Part shown: positions 31,898 to 38,879 of the stretch, in pieces
Numbering within the stretch: the stretch's first letter is position 1
Layout: every line of letters begins with the position of its first letter
Source of the DNA: a virus
Reading direction: 5' to 3' (one strand)
IMG/VR virus record: IMGVR_UViG_3300009285_003636
Span: 1-48,436 of that record
DNA length: 48,436 bases
The notes under the pieces: generated by a model
Databases searched by the model: none
What the model was told of the DNA's origin: nothing
Seen by the model: the letters and a program-made list of their open reading frames with translations, nothing else
Made by a program: the position numbers and the translations under genes

Positions 31898-32109
31898 AAG
31901 ACGAAATTAAAAGAGAATTGTCAAAACTATTGCCAGAAGATACTTCTTCTGATGTAATTACTAGATTGGCAACGTATGCAGAAAGTTTGCTTTCTAAAAG
32001 ACAGGAAGAAGTTAAGCGACTAATTACAGATGAGATGCTTGTGGCTAGACATGAGGGTCAACCGACTTCTCGACTTACGAGTCTGTATAATAAAATTATG
32101 ATAAAATAA
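31894..32109 (+). CDS. Small charged helical protein, possible paralogue of previous
   Basis: 71 residues (MKDEIKRELSKLLPEDTSSDVITRLATYAESLLSKRQEEVKRLITDE). Helical, acidic and basic in alternation. The pair shares KxEIKxEL/KEQIKEEF starts and the LLxKRQEEVKR/ILAQREEELKR segment. Five bases separate it from the transglycosylase start. Confidence 0.5.
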   Translation: MKDEIKRELSKLLPEDTSSDVITRLATYAESLLSKRQEEVKRLITDEMLVARHEGQPTSRLTSLYNKIMIK

Positions 32110-32113
32110 AATA

Positions 32114-32545
32114 GTGTTACACTATAAGGGATTGCTTTTACTTTTAACAGGTATGAGCACCTTCGCTGGAACGATTGCGATGGTTGTCCCTCAACAAGAA
32201 ACTTATATACGGGAAGAAGTAGTGATTAAAGAAGAATACAAGCATCAAGAATTTCTTGATTTTTTAATCCAATGTGAATCTGGTGGAAACGAACAGATTA
32301 TTAATAAAGCTGACACTGACGGTACTCCTTCTTATGGTTTGCTTCAATTTAAAATAGGCACTTTATATTATTATATTAAAAAATATAATATCTTACCGGA
32401 CATAGAACTGGGAGAAATTATGAATGTTATTTTTGATGGGGAACTTCAGGTAAAGGTTTTCAAAGAGATGATGAATGATCCAGAAGTAGATCTAACTCAT
32501 GAATTTCCAACCTGTTATAAGATGTGGAAAGCTAAACAGGTCTAG
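32114..32545 (+). CDS. Membrane-anchored lytic transglycosylase (SLT-like)
   Basis: 143 residues from GTG. The N-terminus (LLLLLTGMSTFAGTIAMVV) is a signal anchor, which supports the GTG rather than the internal ATG at 32153. FLDFLIQCESGGNEQIINKADTDGTPSYGLLQF matches the lysozyme/SLT core: catalytic Glu in CESGGN and the SYGLLQF motif. The remaining part is short for the family, so it may be a minimal domain. It would cut glycan strands of peptidoglycan at entry or lysis. Converges with the KH gene, overlapping by 14 bases. Confidence 0.7.
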   Translation: MLHYKGLLLLLTGMSTFAGTIAMVVPQQETYIREEVVIKEEYKHQEFLDFLIQCESGGNEQIINKADTDGTPSYGLLQFKIGTLYYYIKKYNILPDIELGEIMNVIFDGELQVKVFKEMMNDPEVDLTHEFPTCYKMWKAKQV

Positions 32546-32807
32546 TTACTCCTACTTCTCTCGGTCTTGGATCAAAAATTTTAATTGATACCCGAGCACT
32601 ATTTTTAGTGCCGATGATTTGAACCAATGTTCTAATCGCTTTAGCAGTTACGCCGCTGCGACCTATCACTTTCCCCATATCAAGAGGATTAACTTTTAAA
32701 TCTAAGAGAACACCCATTTCGTCTACGGTTCTTTTAATTTCCACATCATCAGGATAATCAACAATTCCTTTTACAACCATTTCAAGAAAAACTTGATCAG
32801 GATTCAT
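32532..32807 (-). CDS. khpA: KH-domain RNA-binding protein, KhpA-like
   Basis: 91 residues, nearly all of it a KH domain. The GxxG loop is in DMGKVIGRSGVTAKAIRTLV (GRSG at about 49-52). The start NPDQVFLEMVVKGIVDYPDDVEI matches bacterial KhpA/YlqC proteins, which bind RNA and affect division and mRNA use. The tail SARVSIKIFDPRPREVG is a CPR-like variant. Phages seldom carry this protein. A host-takeover role in RNA handling, or a partner for the structured RNAs in this genome, is inference. Confidence 0.85.
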   Translation of the reverse strand: MNPDQVFLEMVVKGIVDYPDDVEIKRTVDEMGVLLDLKVNPLDMGKVIGRSGVTAKAIRTLVQIIGTKNSARVSIKIFDPRPREVGVTRPV

Positions 32808-32851
32808 GACAAAAATTATTATTATTAATAACTAGTTAAATTGTATCACAC

Positions 32852-32874
32852 AAAAAACCACAGACGAATCTGTG
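32852..32874 (-). terminator. Rho-independent terminator of the zinc mini-operon
   Basis: On the minus strand CACAGA-TTCG-TCTGTG is followed by GG and six T. This is a clean stem of six pairs with a UUCG tetraloop and U-run. It ends the leftward operon of small zinc proteins before the KH gene. Confidence 0.75.
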
Positions 32875-32882
32875 ATTTGGGC

Positions 32883-32918
32883 GGAGGGGTGGAGCCAGAC
32901 AAATCTGACTACCCCTCC
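32883..32918. repeat. Hairpin-forming inverted repeat
   Basis: GGAGGGGT (32883-32890) and ACCCCTCC (32911-32918) pair perfectly, with an inner CAGA/TCTG stem. It lies between the 79-residue gene and its terminator. Possible RNA stabiliser or 3' end processing hairpin. Confidence 0.55.
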
Positions 32919-32970
32919 TAAAGAACGTGGGGAGGAACACTAGCAGTTACTAACGGAATCGTTCCAATGG

Positions 32971-33210
32971 TCATCGTACCAACTCTCGTCGGTGCTGTGA
33001 AGACCGAAAGCGACTGATAATGTCCATGCGTCTTGTGGGCTTATCTTCGAGAAGAATACTTTGCAAATCGGGTGTTCCATTTTTCTCCTCCTTTTCTGGT
33101 ACGGGATATTTCACATCGTGAGTATCTCTGCAACCGCTACAATAATGAGTGTAGGTGCCGTCATCTCGGAGCATCAGGCTTGTCCATGCCTTTCCTTTTT
33201 CGCAGTACAT
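32971..33210 (-). CDS. Small zinc-binding protein
   Basis: 79 residues from the ATG at 33210, chosen because AAAGGAG lies eight bases upstream. MYCEKGKAWTSLMLRDDGTYTHYCSGCRDTHDV gives one Cys, then CxxC and His, a probable zinc knuckle. The C-terminal half is charged. It starts inside the preceding 48-residue gene in another frame, showing tight coupling. Confidence 0.55.
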   Translation of the reverse strand: MYCEKGKAWTSLMLRDDGTYTHYCSGCRDTHDVKYPVPEKEEKNGTPDLQSILLEDKPTRRMDIISRFRSSQHRRELVR

Positions 33211-33320
33211 GGCATTTCTCCTTTCGCGAAACAGCGATTGCAGAAGCAACACCTTATCCAATCGAGCGGGGCATAGTCCACACAATCAGGACAGACGGAG
33301 TGTCCGCAAAAGATGCACAT
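33174..33320 (-). CDS. Small cysteine-rich zinc protein
   Basis: 48 residues with eight Cys: MCIFCGHSVCPDCVDYA then WIRCCFCNRCFAKGEMPCTA. CxxC pairs at CIFC, CPDC, CCFC and CNRC suit two zinc ions in a ribbon or RING-like arrangement. AGGTGAT upstream is a good Shine-Dalgarno. The nine-residue basic tail ends the chain. Function unknown; nucleic-acid or protein contact is likely. Confidence 0.6.
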   Translation of the reverse strand: MCIFCGHSVCPDCVDYAPLDWIRCCFCNRCFAKGEMPCTAKKERHGQA

Positions 33321-33323
33321 ATA

Positions 33324-33434
33324 TCACCTCCCATATCTTCGATGTCGCCATTCTTTTTTTGCTTTGCGACAGGCTAGCCGATATTGAACATCGAGCCAGA
33401 ACCACCGAAAGTTTGCTTTGATAACTTTCCACAT
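33324..33434 (-). CDS. Tiny basic Trp-rich protein
   Basis: 36 residues: MWKVIKANFRWFWLDVQYRL then ACRKAKKEWRHRRYGR, a basic aromatic helix. It has a near-perfect Shine-Dalgarno (AAGGAGG, seven bases before the ATG). It is the first cistron of the mini-operon, and three bases separate its stop from the Cys-rich gene. Membrane or nucleic-acid binding could suit it. Confidence 0.55.
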   Translation of the reverse strand: MWKVIKANFRWFWLDVQYRLACRKAKKEWRHRRYGR

Positions 33435-33502
33435 AAATCCTCCTTGTTAAAGAGCAGTGGAATACGACCAATTCGTATCCCTCCTCCGTCTTACAGTTTC
33501 CC

Positions 33503-33508
33503 ATTATA
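33503..33508 (-). promoter_or_regulatory. -10 box of the zinc mini-operon promoter
   Basis: TATAAT on the minus strand, consensus. TTCTCA about 19 bases upstream is only a poor -35. The expected start near 33496 leaves a ~60-base leader before the first Shine-Dalgarno. This location makes the nominal frame beginning at 33504 untranslated. Confidence 0.45.
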
Positions 33509-33538
33509 GATTACTTTAAGACGGGAGTGAGAAACGAA

Positions 33539-33667
33539 TTAAACTTCCTCATCATCTATTTCACCTTCAGCTGGAAAATCGACATCTTCTTCAGGTTCGA
33601 TAATATCTACTTCTTCATCCAGTCCTTCTTTCGGTTCCTCTTCTGGATTTTCAGGTTCGTTTTCCAT
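33539..33667 (-). CDS. Tiny very acidic protein
   Basis: 42 residues, mostly Glu, Asp and Pro: MENEPENPEEEPKEGLDEEV then DIIEPEEDVDFPAEGEIDD. No Cys, no hydrophobic segment. It could mimic DNA or be a chaperone-like tail. It starts six bases after the holin stop, continuing the lysis operon. Confidence 0.5.
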   Translation of the reverse strand: MENEPENPEEEPKEGLDEEVDIIEPEEDVDFPAEGEIDDEEV

Positions 33668-33673
33668 GTTTTG

Positions 33674-33886
33674 TTATACCACTGTCTTAGATCTCACCTT
33701 AATATAATTGACCAACATCACAATTACTCCACCAGTAGTAAGACTTCCGACTACTGGCCTCAAGTATTGTTCCAACAAACTCCATATCGTTATGTCTGAG
33801 AAACCGGCAAAAGCTACCAATGAACCGGTAATTGCCAAGAGAGACAGAGCTCCTTTTCCTAAACCTCTAGTGAATGAATATGCCAT
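33674..33886 (-). CDS. Holin-like membrane protein
   Basis: 70 residues with two hydrophobic segments (ALSLLAITGSLVAFAGF and GSLTTGGVIVMLVNYI) joined by a polar turn (SDITIWSLLEQYLRPVV). Size, topology and position next to the M23 endolysin fit a class II holin, which would form holes in the inner membrane. The name is by context; no signature exists. Confidence 0.6.
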   Translation of the reverse strand: MAYSFTRGLGKGALSLLAITGSLVAFAGFSDITIWSLLEQYLRPVVGSLTTGGVIVMLVNYIKVRSKTVV

Positions 33887-33939
33887 AATTTATAATTAGC
33901 TAATCAATACTTAGTTTAAGGTCTCGAGTTTCGGACCGC

Positions 33940-34521
33940 TTATGTAATTCCGAACAAAGATTCTCTGATTTTATTAAGAAAGTGGATGAATGGTGGCAGA
34001 TCCTTTGCCTGTCCGGTGTCTGTTTCTGAGACATACCACTTAGTGAAGTCAAAGATTTCTCTTGGGTCTACTAAAACATTATTAACGTAAGTCATAAGGT
34101 GCAAATGAGACCCCGCGTGGACATTCCAAACAGATGGTTCAGGTCGGACAGTTCCAGAGTTTCCCATGTAACCTAAAACATCTTTCTCCCTATATTCTCC
34201 TTGTTGGTTAGTTTCAGATAAGTGCCAGACTAAACACTGATTTAATCCTTTCTCATCTCGCCATCTAATTCTAACACCATTCCCTTGAGTAGAAAGGGGA
34301 GTAGTAAAGTAGACTTTATCCAGTAGAGCTGTAGGAACAGGGCAGACTAATTTTGTTCCATAAGTCGCTACTGCTCCGCCAGTAACTATATCTGTACCAT
34401 TGTGTTCTTTGAGGTCTATCCCTTTTGATTTGTACCAAGCGACACTAGATTTGTCTCCATATTCTTGAGTTACGATAGGCGAACGACCTCTGACTATTTC
34501 GATGGGTAATGGATATTTCAT
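33940..34521 (-). CDS. M23-family endopeptidase (endolysin)
   Basis: 193 residues. M23 metallopeptidases cut peptidoglycan cross-bridges. The zinc ligands are in HNGTDIV (H40, D44) and GSHLHLMTY (H139, H141), with GYMGNSGTV before the second pair, the family's usual order. There is no signal peptide, so export needs the holin. It lies in the lysis cluster, overlapped by the upstream 66-residue protein (ATGA). Confidence 0.85.
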   Translation of the reverse strand: MKYPLPIEIVRGRSPIVTQEYGDKSSVAWYKSKGIDLKEHNGTDIVTGGAVATYGTKLVCPVPTALLDKVYFTTPLSTQGNGVRIRWRDEKGLNQCLVWHLSETNQQGEYREKDVLGYMGNSGTVRPEPSVWNVHAGSHLHLMTYVNNVLVDPREIFDFTKWYVSETDTGQAKDLPPFIHFLNKIRESLFGIT

Positions 34522-34718
34522 GTTTTTAAAAAGTTAAAATAAAATTGTAATGCGTAAGACACACCTATTGCAACAGCTCCCCACATCTCCAGTCTTCTAA
34601 GTCTAATTTCATGGTCTTTTCCGTCCTTGATAAATAATTCTAGTTTCTCATCAATTCTAATGAGCAAATCGTGGTCTGACTGATGCTGCTTGTTAAAAAA
34701 TTCTTGAGGTTTAATCAT
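34518..34718 (-). CDS. Small membrane protein, hemolysin/XhlA-like
   Basis: 66 residues: a polar helical start (KQHQSDHDLLIRIDEKLELFIKDGKDHEIRLRRLE) and one C-terminal span (MWGAVAIGVSYALQFYFNFL). This is the layout of XhlA-like holin helpers. Coupled to the endolysin by ATGA. Similar architecture to the 79-residue protein at 46834-47073, with the order reversed there. Confidence 0.55.
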   Translation of the reverse strand: MIKPQEFFNKQHQSDHDLLIRIDEKLELFIKDGKDHEIRLRRLEMWGAVAIGVSYALQFYFNFLKT

Positions 34719-34740
34719 ACTATTTTTCTTTAGGAATGAA

Positions 34741-34770
34741 TTGACATTTCATTTCGTTTGTGTATATAAT
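34741..34770 (+). promoter_or_regulatory. Consensus sigma70 promoter
   Basis: TTGACA (34741-34746), 18-base spacer, TATAAT (34765-34770). Both hexamers are perfect. It drives a lone rightward gene in the leftward late block. The expected start falls at or next to the ATG at 34780, so the transcript would have essentially no leader. Confidence 0.7.
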
Positions 34771-34779
34771 ATCATGTCT

Positions 34780-34926
34780 ATGGTTAAGGAATTTATTAAG
34801 GAAACGCTTCGGTGGACAGTTATACTGACTTGTTACACTATTCTAGCATGGGCTGGTTACTACATGTTACTAGGAGTTTTTGATGTTGGTTCATCTGAAG
34901 AGTATGAAGTAACGTATCCATATTAA
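34780..34926 (+). CDS. Lone rightward single-span membrane protein
   Basis: 48 residues from the ATG at 34780 (MVKEFIKETLRW..). An ATG six bases earlier and a longer frame from 34741 are excluded because they lie in or before the promoter. The span is TVILTCYTILAWAGYYMLLGVF, followed by an acidic end (SSEEYEVTYPY). It is the only plus-strand gene in 32-48 kb and has its own consensus promoter. Its stop overlaps the ejection-protein stop by three bases (TTAA). A prophage-expressed or early exclusion protein is possible. Confidence 0.55.
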   Translation: MVKEFIKETLRWTVILTCYTILAWAGYYMLLGVFDVGSSEEYEVTYPY

Positions 34927-37835
34927 CGTAAATCTTTGTATTTCTCAAAGACTGCTCTAATCATCAGCCCCGAAGCCTTAAGTTCAGCTAACTTTTCCTT
35001 GAGAGCTTCCCCAGAAAGATCTTGAGTTAGCTCCAATACTTTTTCAGCTCGAGCCACAATCTTAGCTTTATTGGCAAACTCATCAATCTTTTTCGCTTTT
35101 TCATCATCAGCCAGTTTTTGATATCTTGGACTGTTTATCAAGGTTGTCATTTTACTTTCAGTAATCTGCCCGGCCCGTTTCAGAAGATCAGTATTTTGTT
35201 CTGGAGTCAATGCGGAGTACCCCTTCTTGTCCCCAAGTAAAGTCGGAGAAACTTTGAATCCAGCTTTACTAAGGCGTCTTAATTCTTCAATAAGAGGAGT
35301 TGAAATTTCTTTTGTAGGACGAGTCGGGTCTATCATCGTTTCTAAAAAGTTTCCCCCGACTACCCGTTCTTTCCCAAAAACGTCAACCTGAGGCTCAAGT
35401 TCTTCTCGTAAGAATGGAGTTCGAGCCTTGACCCGTTCAATAGCTGTGCGTGCTCTGCGTTCTGTCCCATCCTTTGCTCTAGCAACGTCAGAGACAATAG
35501 TCGGCACTCCGGAAGCTAGAAGGTTGCCGAAATAAGCATCAGCATATCTTTCTGGATCATCCCATGCTTCAACAAAACTTCGTACTCCTTGCAGAAAAGT
35601 TTGTTCCGTAAACGACTTCGCCCCGCCGGTAAAAGCTTTGTAGATACCAGCAATAGGGCTGCCTGTATCTTTATAAGCTTCTTGGAAATGTGCTCCTACT
35701 ATAAGAAGACTTCCAGCTGGACCAAGCGACTGGATCGAGCGCCATTTATCACCAATTTTAATTGTATTTGGTTTTCTACCTTCAGCTTTAAGAACCTCTT
35801 GTTCTCTTTCTCCTTTGGGGTAATCGAGAGTAACGAGATCGTTATCATAGAGTTTTGTTCCAAGATACAAAAAGCCGGTGCCAGTAATCCCTCTCCCCAT
35901 GCCTTGAGCAAAGAGACGCTGGTCAAATTTACCTTTACCCATATTTTGTACAATAGTTTTAACTAACCCAACAGGAGAATAATTAATTACTTGTGTAGCA
36001 ACAGATGAAGGAGTGCGCGAGAAAGGCACAAATATTTCTCCTATCGGGAATCGTTCCCCTCCTATTTTCTGTATAGCTCGAGCCGCCTTGCCAAGAGCTG
36101 TTTTATTTTGAAACACGGCCGTTTCAGCGTCGACTGCGGCATATTTGAGCATGTCGTCAGTTGGGCTTTTAACCATGTCGGAAACGAATTCAGTTAGTTC
36201 GTCTGCCTTAAGACCGAGGTTTTTTCCTTGAGCAATGGCTTGTGAATAGAGTGATCGAGCTTTAGCTCCATAATAAAAGGGTTGATCTTCTGCTCCCAGA
36301 ATTCTAAAAATGGTTTCTTCGTATTTTTTGATGCTTCTGGCGAAAACACTCTTGCCGAAACTGACATTTTTGTAGTCAAATTTTTGAGCAATGTTTCTTT
36401 CGTCAAATCCAGATCTGAAAAACTTCCAACCTTTTTCAAATCCTTCAGTTATTCCACTACCTGTCCCTTTCAAAGTAAAAGCTAGAGTACGTTTACCGGT
36501 AAAAAGAGAGGCTACGCTATCTACTATGGCGGCTGGTACATCTTTTGCTGTTTCAGTTATAGCATGAGACACATTAGCAAAAATGTTTAAACCGCTTGTT
36601 TTTATTCCCGTCAAAAGTCCCGCTTTCCAAACAGTGACAATCTTTTTGAAAAGAGGAGATGGCACCATTTCAAAAATTTCTTTTTGTAGTTTCTGAAATT
36701 CTTCAGCTTTTTGTATGCCGTCGGGAAGACTGGCAATTTCGTTCATTTTGTCAGTTATGGTTCCAATCTGTTTGCCAGTTAATTCCGGTATCTCTTTCAT
36801 GAAGGGAAGCTTTGTTTGTTTAACTATCTCATTATATTTCTGGATTTCTCGAGCGGCAAAACGTATTTGTCCCTCAGGAGTCATCTTTCCTAAAAGTGAA
36901 GCGGCTTGGACCGATCGTCCGTGTTCAGTCAAAGCTTTGGCTAAAGGGTTTACTATTTCGGCCATCTTATCCTCCATAGAAGCTTTAATGAGAGTATCCG
37001 AGGCATTAGCAGCCGCGTCAGCATAATGTCTTATAAGTTCATCAGCTGTGGCGACGGCAACGTCGTCAATCCCGGTTTTAGCCAGATGTTCCGCTTTTAA
37101 AAAGTCATCTTGGATAAGTTTTCTGGCTGTTCTTACTAACTCATCATTTGGTTTAGGAATATACTGACCGGCTACTTTAGAAGAAGCATCAGGAAAAGCC
37201 TCTTTGACGCTAGTGACGAACCCTCGTTCTCGCAGTGTTTGAGCGACTCTTTTCCCCTTTTTTGCTATAGATCCAGTTTCTTTGACCGCCTCGTCAAGTA
37301 GCCCAGAAATTTTTGCTTCGTCAGTAAGACTGGCAAACTTAGGAGCATATTTTTTAGCAATATCATCTGAGAACTTAAAAGCACTTTTTAATATTTTAAA
37401 AGCGTCGTCTGTCTTGTTGACTTCCCTTAAAAGTTTAAGACCTTGTTTAGCTTGACTGCCTCCCGGGATAAGGTCAGAAATTCCCAAAGCAGCACCGACG
37501 AAAGGAGCAGCTTTTCTTCCCTTAACGCCGGGAATTTCTTCTCCGACTGATCTTAAGCTAAAAGATTGGTCAGTGCCAAAAAGTTTTTTTTGAAATTGTC
37601 CTTGAGGCATAAACTCTGAAGATTCCCCTCTGGTTGAGATAAGTTGTCCCAGAGCTCCATAACCGCGCCATGTTGCTTGCCCGCTTTGAACAAAAAAGTT
37701 TCCGAGTTTAGTGCCAACGTCTTTAAGGCTTTCTGGCAAGTTACGGATAACATCGCGAGTACGCACTTGTTCTGGATCAGGTTCAAAAAAACTTTTAAGT
37801 CTTTGAGCTATTCCGTTAAACTGTGATACTGGCAT
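34923..37835 (-). CDS. Large internal virion/ejection protein
   Basis: 970 residues, mostly helical. Features: N-terminal helices, a hydrophobic stretch AAPFVGAALGISDLIPGGSQA, the segment WKAGLLTGIKTSGLNIFANVSHAITET and later FVPFSRTPSSVATQVINYSPVGL. The GLLTGIKTSGLN phrase resembles the LLSGPxTHxxN pattern of large polyvalent/internal virion proteins in short-tailed phages. These are ejected with the genome and may form a channel across the envelope. No peptidase motif is visible. It is the last of three helical proteins after the tail fibre gene, typical of an ejection-protein trio. Confidence 0.65.
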   Translation of the reverse strand: MPVSQFNGIAQRLKSFFEPDPEQVRTRDVIRNLPESLKDVGTKLGNFFVQSGQATWRGYGALGQLISTRGESSEFMPQGQFQKKLFGTDQSFSLRSVGEEIPGVKGRKAAPFVGAALGISDLIPGGSQAKQGLKLLREVNKTDDAFKILKSAFKFSDDIAKKYAPKFASLTDEAKISGLLDEAVKETGSIAKKGKRVAQTLRERGFVTSVKEAFPDASSKVAGQYIPKPNDELVRTARKLIQDDFLKAEHLAKTGIDDVAVATADELIRHYADAAANASDTLIKASMEDKMAEIVNPLAKALTEHGRSVQAASLLGKMTPEGQIRFAAREIQKYNEIVKQTKLPFMKEIPELTGKQIGTITDKMNEIASLPDGIQKAEEFQKLQKEIFEMVPSPLFKKIVTVWKAGLLTGIKTSGLNIFANVSHAITETAKDVPAAIVDSVASLFTGKRTLAFTLKGTGSGITEGFEKGWKFFRSGFDERNIAQKFDYKNVSFGKSVFARSIKKYEETIFRILGAEDQPFYYGAKARSLYSQAIAQGKNLGLKADELTEFVSDMVKSPTDDMLKYAAVDAETAVFQNKTALGKAARAIQKIGGERFPIGEIFVPFSRTPSSVATQVINYSPVGLVKTIVQNMGKGKFDQRLFAQGMGRGITGTGFLYLGTKLYDNDLVTLDYPKGEREQEVLKAEGRKPNTIKIGDKWRSIQSLGPAGSLLIVGAHFQEAYKDTGSPIAGIYKAFTGGAKSFTEQTFLQGVRSFVEAWDDPERYADAYFGNLLASGVPTIVSDVARAKDGTERRARTAIERVKARTPFLREELEPQVDVFGKERVVGGNFLETMIDPTRPTKEISTPLIEELRRLSKAGFKVSPTLLGDKKGYSALTPEQNTDLLKRAGQITESKMTTLINSPRYQKLADDEKAKKIDEFANKAKIVARAEKVLELTQDLSGEALKEKLAELKASGLMIRAVFEKYKDLR

Positions 37836-37838
37836 AGT

Positions 37839-38870
37839 TTATAAGTTATCGAAGTCGTCTGTTCCGCTACTGGTAAAAGTATCATTAAATGCTCCTCTAA
37901 ATTCGTTCCAGAGTGTTATTAACTCACTTGGCAAGATCGATTGCTTTCGTTCATTTTCTATCATTGTTCTAAACCATGCCGGAGGAGTATTACTTTCAAG
38001 TTGAGACTGAAGTGTTCCCCATGTTGTTCCTACCAAAGAAACTGGAAGTCCTAATTGTTGAACATCGGTTCGAGTCAAAGTTTTTGCGGTTGGTCCTTTA
38101 TCTTTCTGCTCTTCTTTTAATAGTCGATCCACCTCCGGAGTGGCATAAGCTAGTGCTGTTTCAAGATCGGCATCCGCCGGTATAATTGAACCGAACTCTA
38201 AGCGCAGTTTATCAACAGCTTGTCGTTCTTGTTTTTTATCCGCTACCTGACTTTCATAAAGAGCCAGTTCCCGATCATAAATTTGCAACTTTACCCGATT
38301 CTCTTCACTCTGGATGCTGATCAGTCTGTCGTACTGCCTTTCTCGTGCGTCTTGGGCGCGTTCGTAGCTTCTGGTTTTAGCTTCGTTCGTTTCTCTGAAA
38401 GTCCCGACAATATCGCTAAAAGTTGTCTCTACCGGAGTTTTAATACCACCTCTGATCAGGTCAACGATTGATCCCATCGTGCCGGGAATATTTTTAGAGA
38501 GTGGAGCCACCTGTTTATAGTTACTTTCTACTCGGGCCCGAGCGGCTTCGTTTAAGGCATCTCTAAGAGAAGCTTTGAGATTTCCTAGATTAGTGAACTG
38601 CGGAGTAGGTACTTCCGGCAAAGGATTAGTTGCTGTGCCAGTTACGTTTAATGTCGGTGGAGTTGGGGGAGTAAGAGCCGGAAGTGTACCGGATGGTATT
38701 GCTGTTGTCGCTGCGGGAGCAGCAACCGGAGTTGCTGCCGCTCCAGTAACAAGTGATACTCCACTATGAGGGTCGGCTACACTTTTAACGGCGGCAAGAG
38801 CCGAAGCCGAATCTTTCGCCTCGACTGTCGCCAGCTGTCCCGTTTTGTTTACATATTGATATGTAGGCAT
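37839..38870 (-). CDS. Probable internal virion/ejection protein
   Basis: 343 residues. A small N-terminal domain (MPTYQYVNKTGQLATVEAKD) is followed by a Pro/Thr/Ala linker (ATPVAAPAATTAIPSG..PALTPPTPPTLNV). A long coiled coil covers about residues 160-240 (ETNEAKTRSYERAQDARERQYDRLISIQSEENRVKLQIYD), and the C-terminal ~60 residues are compact. It starts nine bases after the 363-residue protein stop and shares its linker-then-coiled-coil build. Likely an ejection partner of the 970-residue protein. Confidence 0.6.
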   Translation of the reverse strand: MPTYQYVNKTGQLATVEAKDSASALAAVKSVADPHSGVSLVTGAAATPVAAPAATTAIPSGTLPALTPPTPPTLNVTGTATNPLPEVPTPQFTNLGNLKASLRDALNEAARARVESNYKQVAPLSKNIPGTMGSIVDLIRGGIKTPVETTFSDIVGTFRETNEAKTRSYERAQDARERQYDRLISIQSEENRVKLQIYDRELALYESQVADKKQERQAVDKLRLEFGSIIPADADLETALAYATPEVDRLLKEEQKDKGPTAKTLTRTDVQQLGLPVSLVGTTWGTLQSQLESNTPPAWFRTMIENERKQSILPSELITLWNEFRGAFNDTFTSSGTDDFDNL

Positions 38871-38879
38871 ATTGTTATA

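Noticed and set aside
33033-33421. Plus-strand frames of 71-114 residues
   Set aside because: Opposite the zinc mini-operon, without signals of their own.
33286-33504. 72-residue minus-strand frame
   Set aside because: Its start overlaps a -10 box and it covers two small genes with much better ribosome sites.
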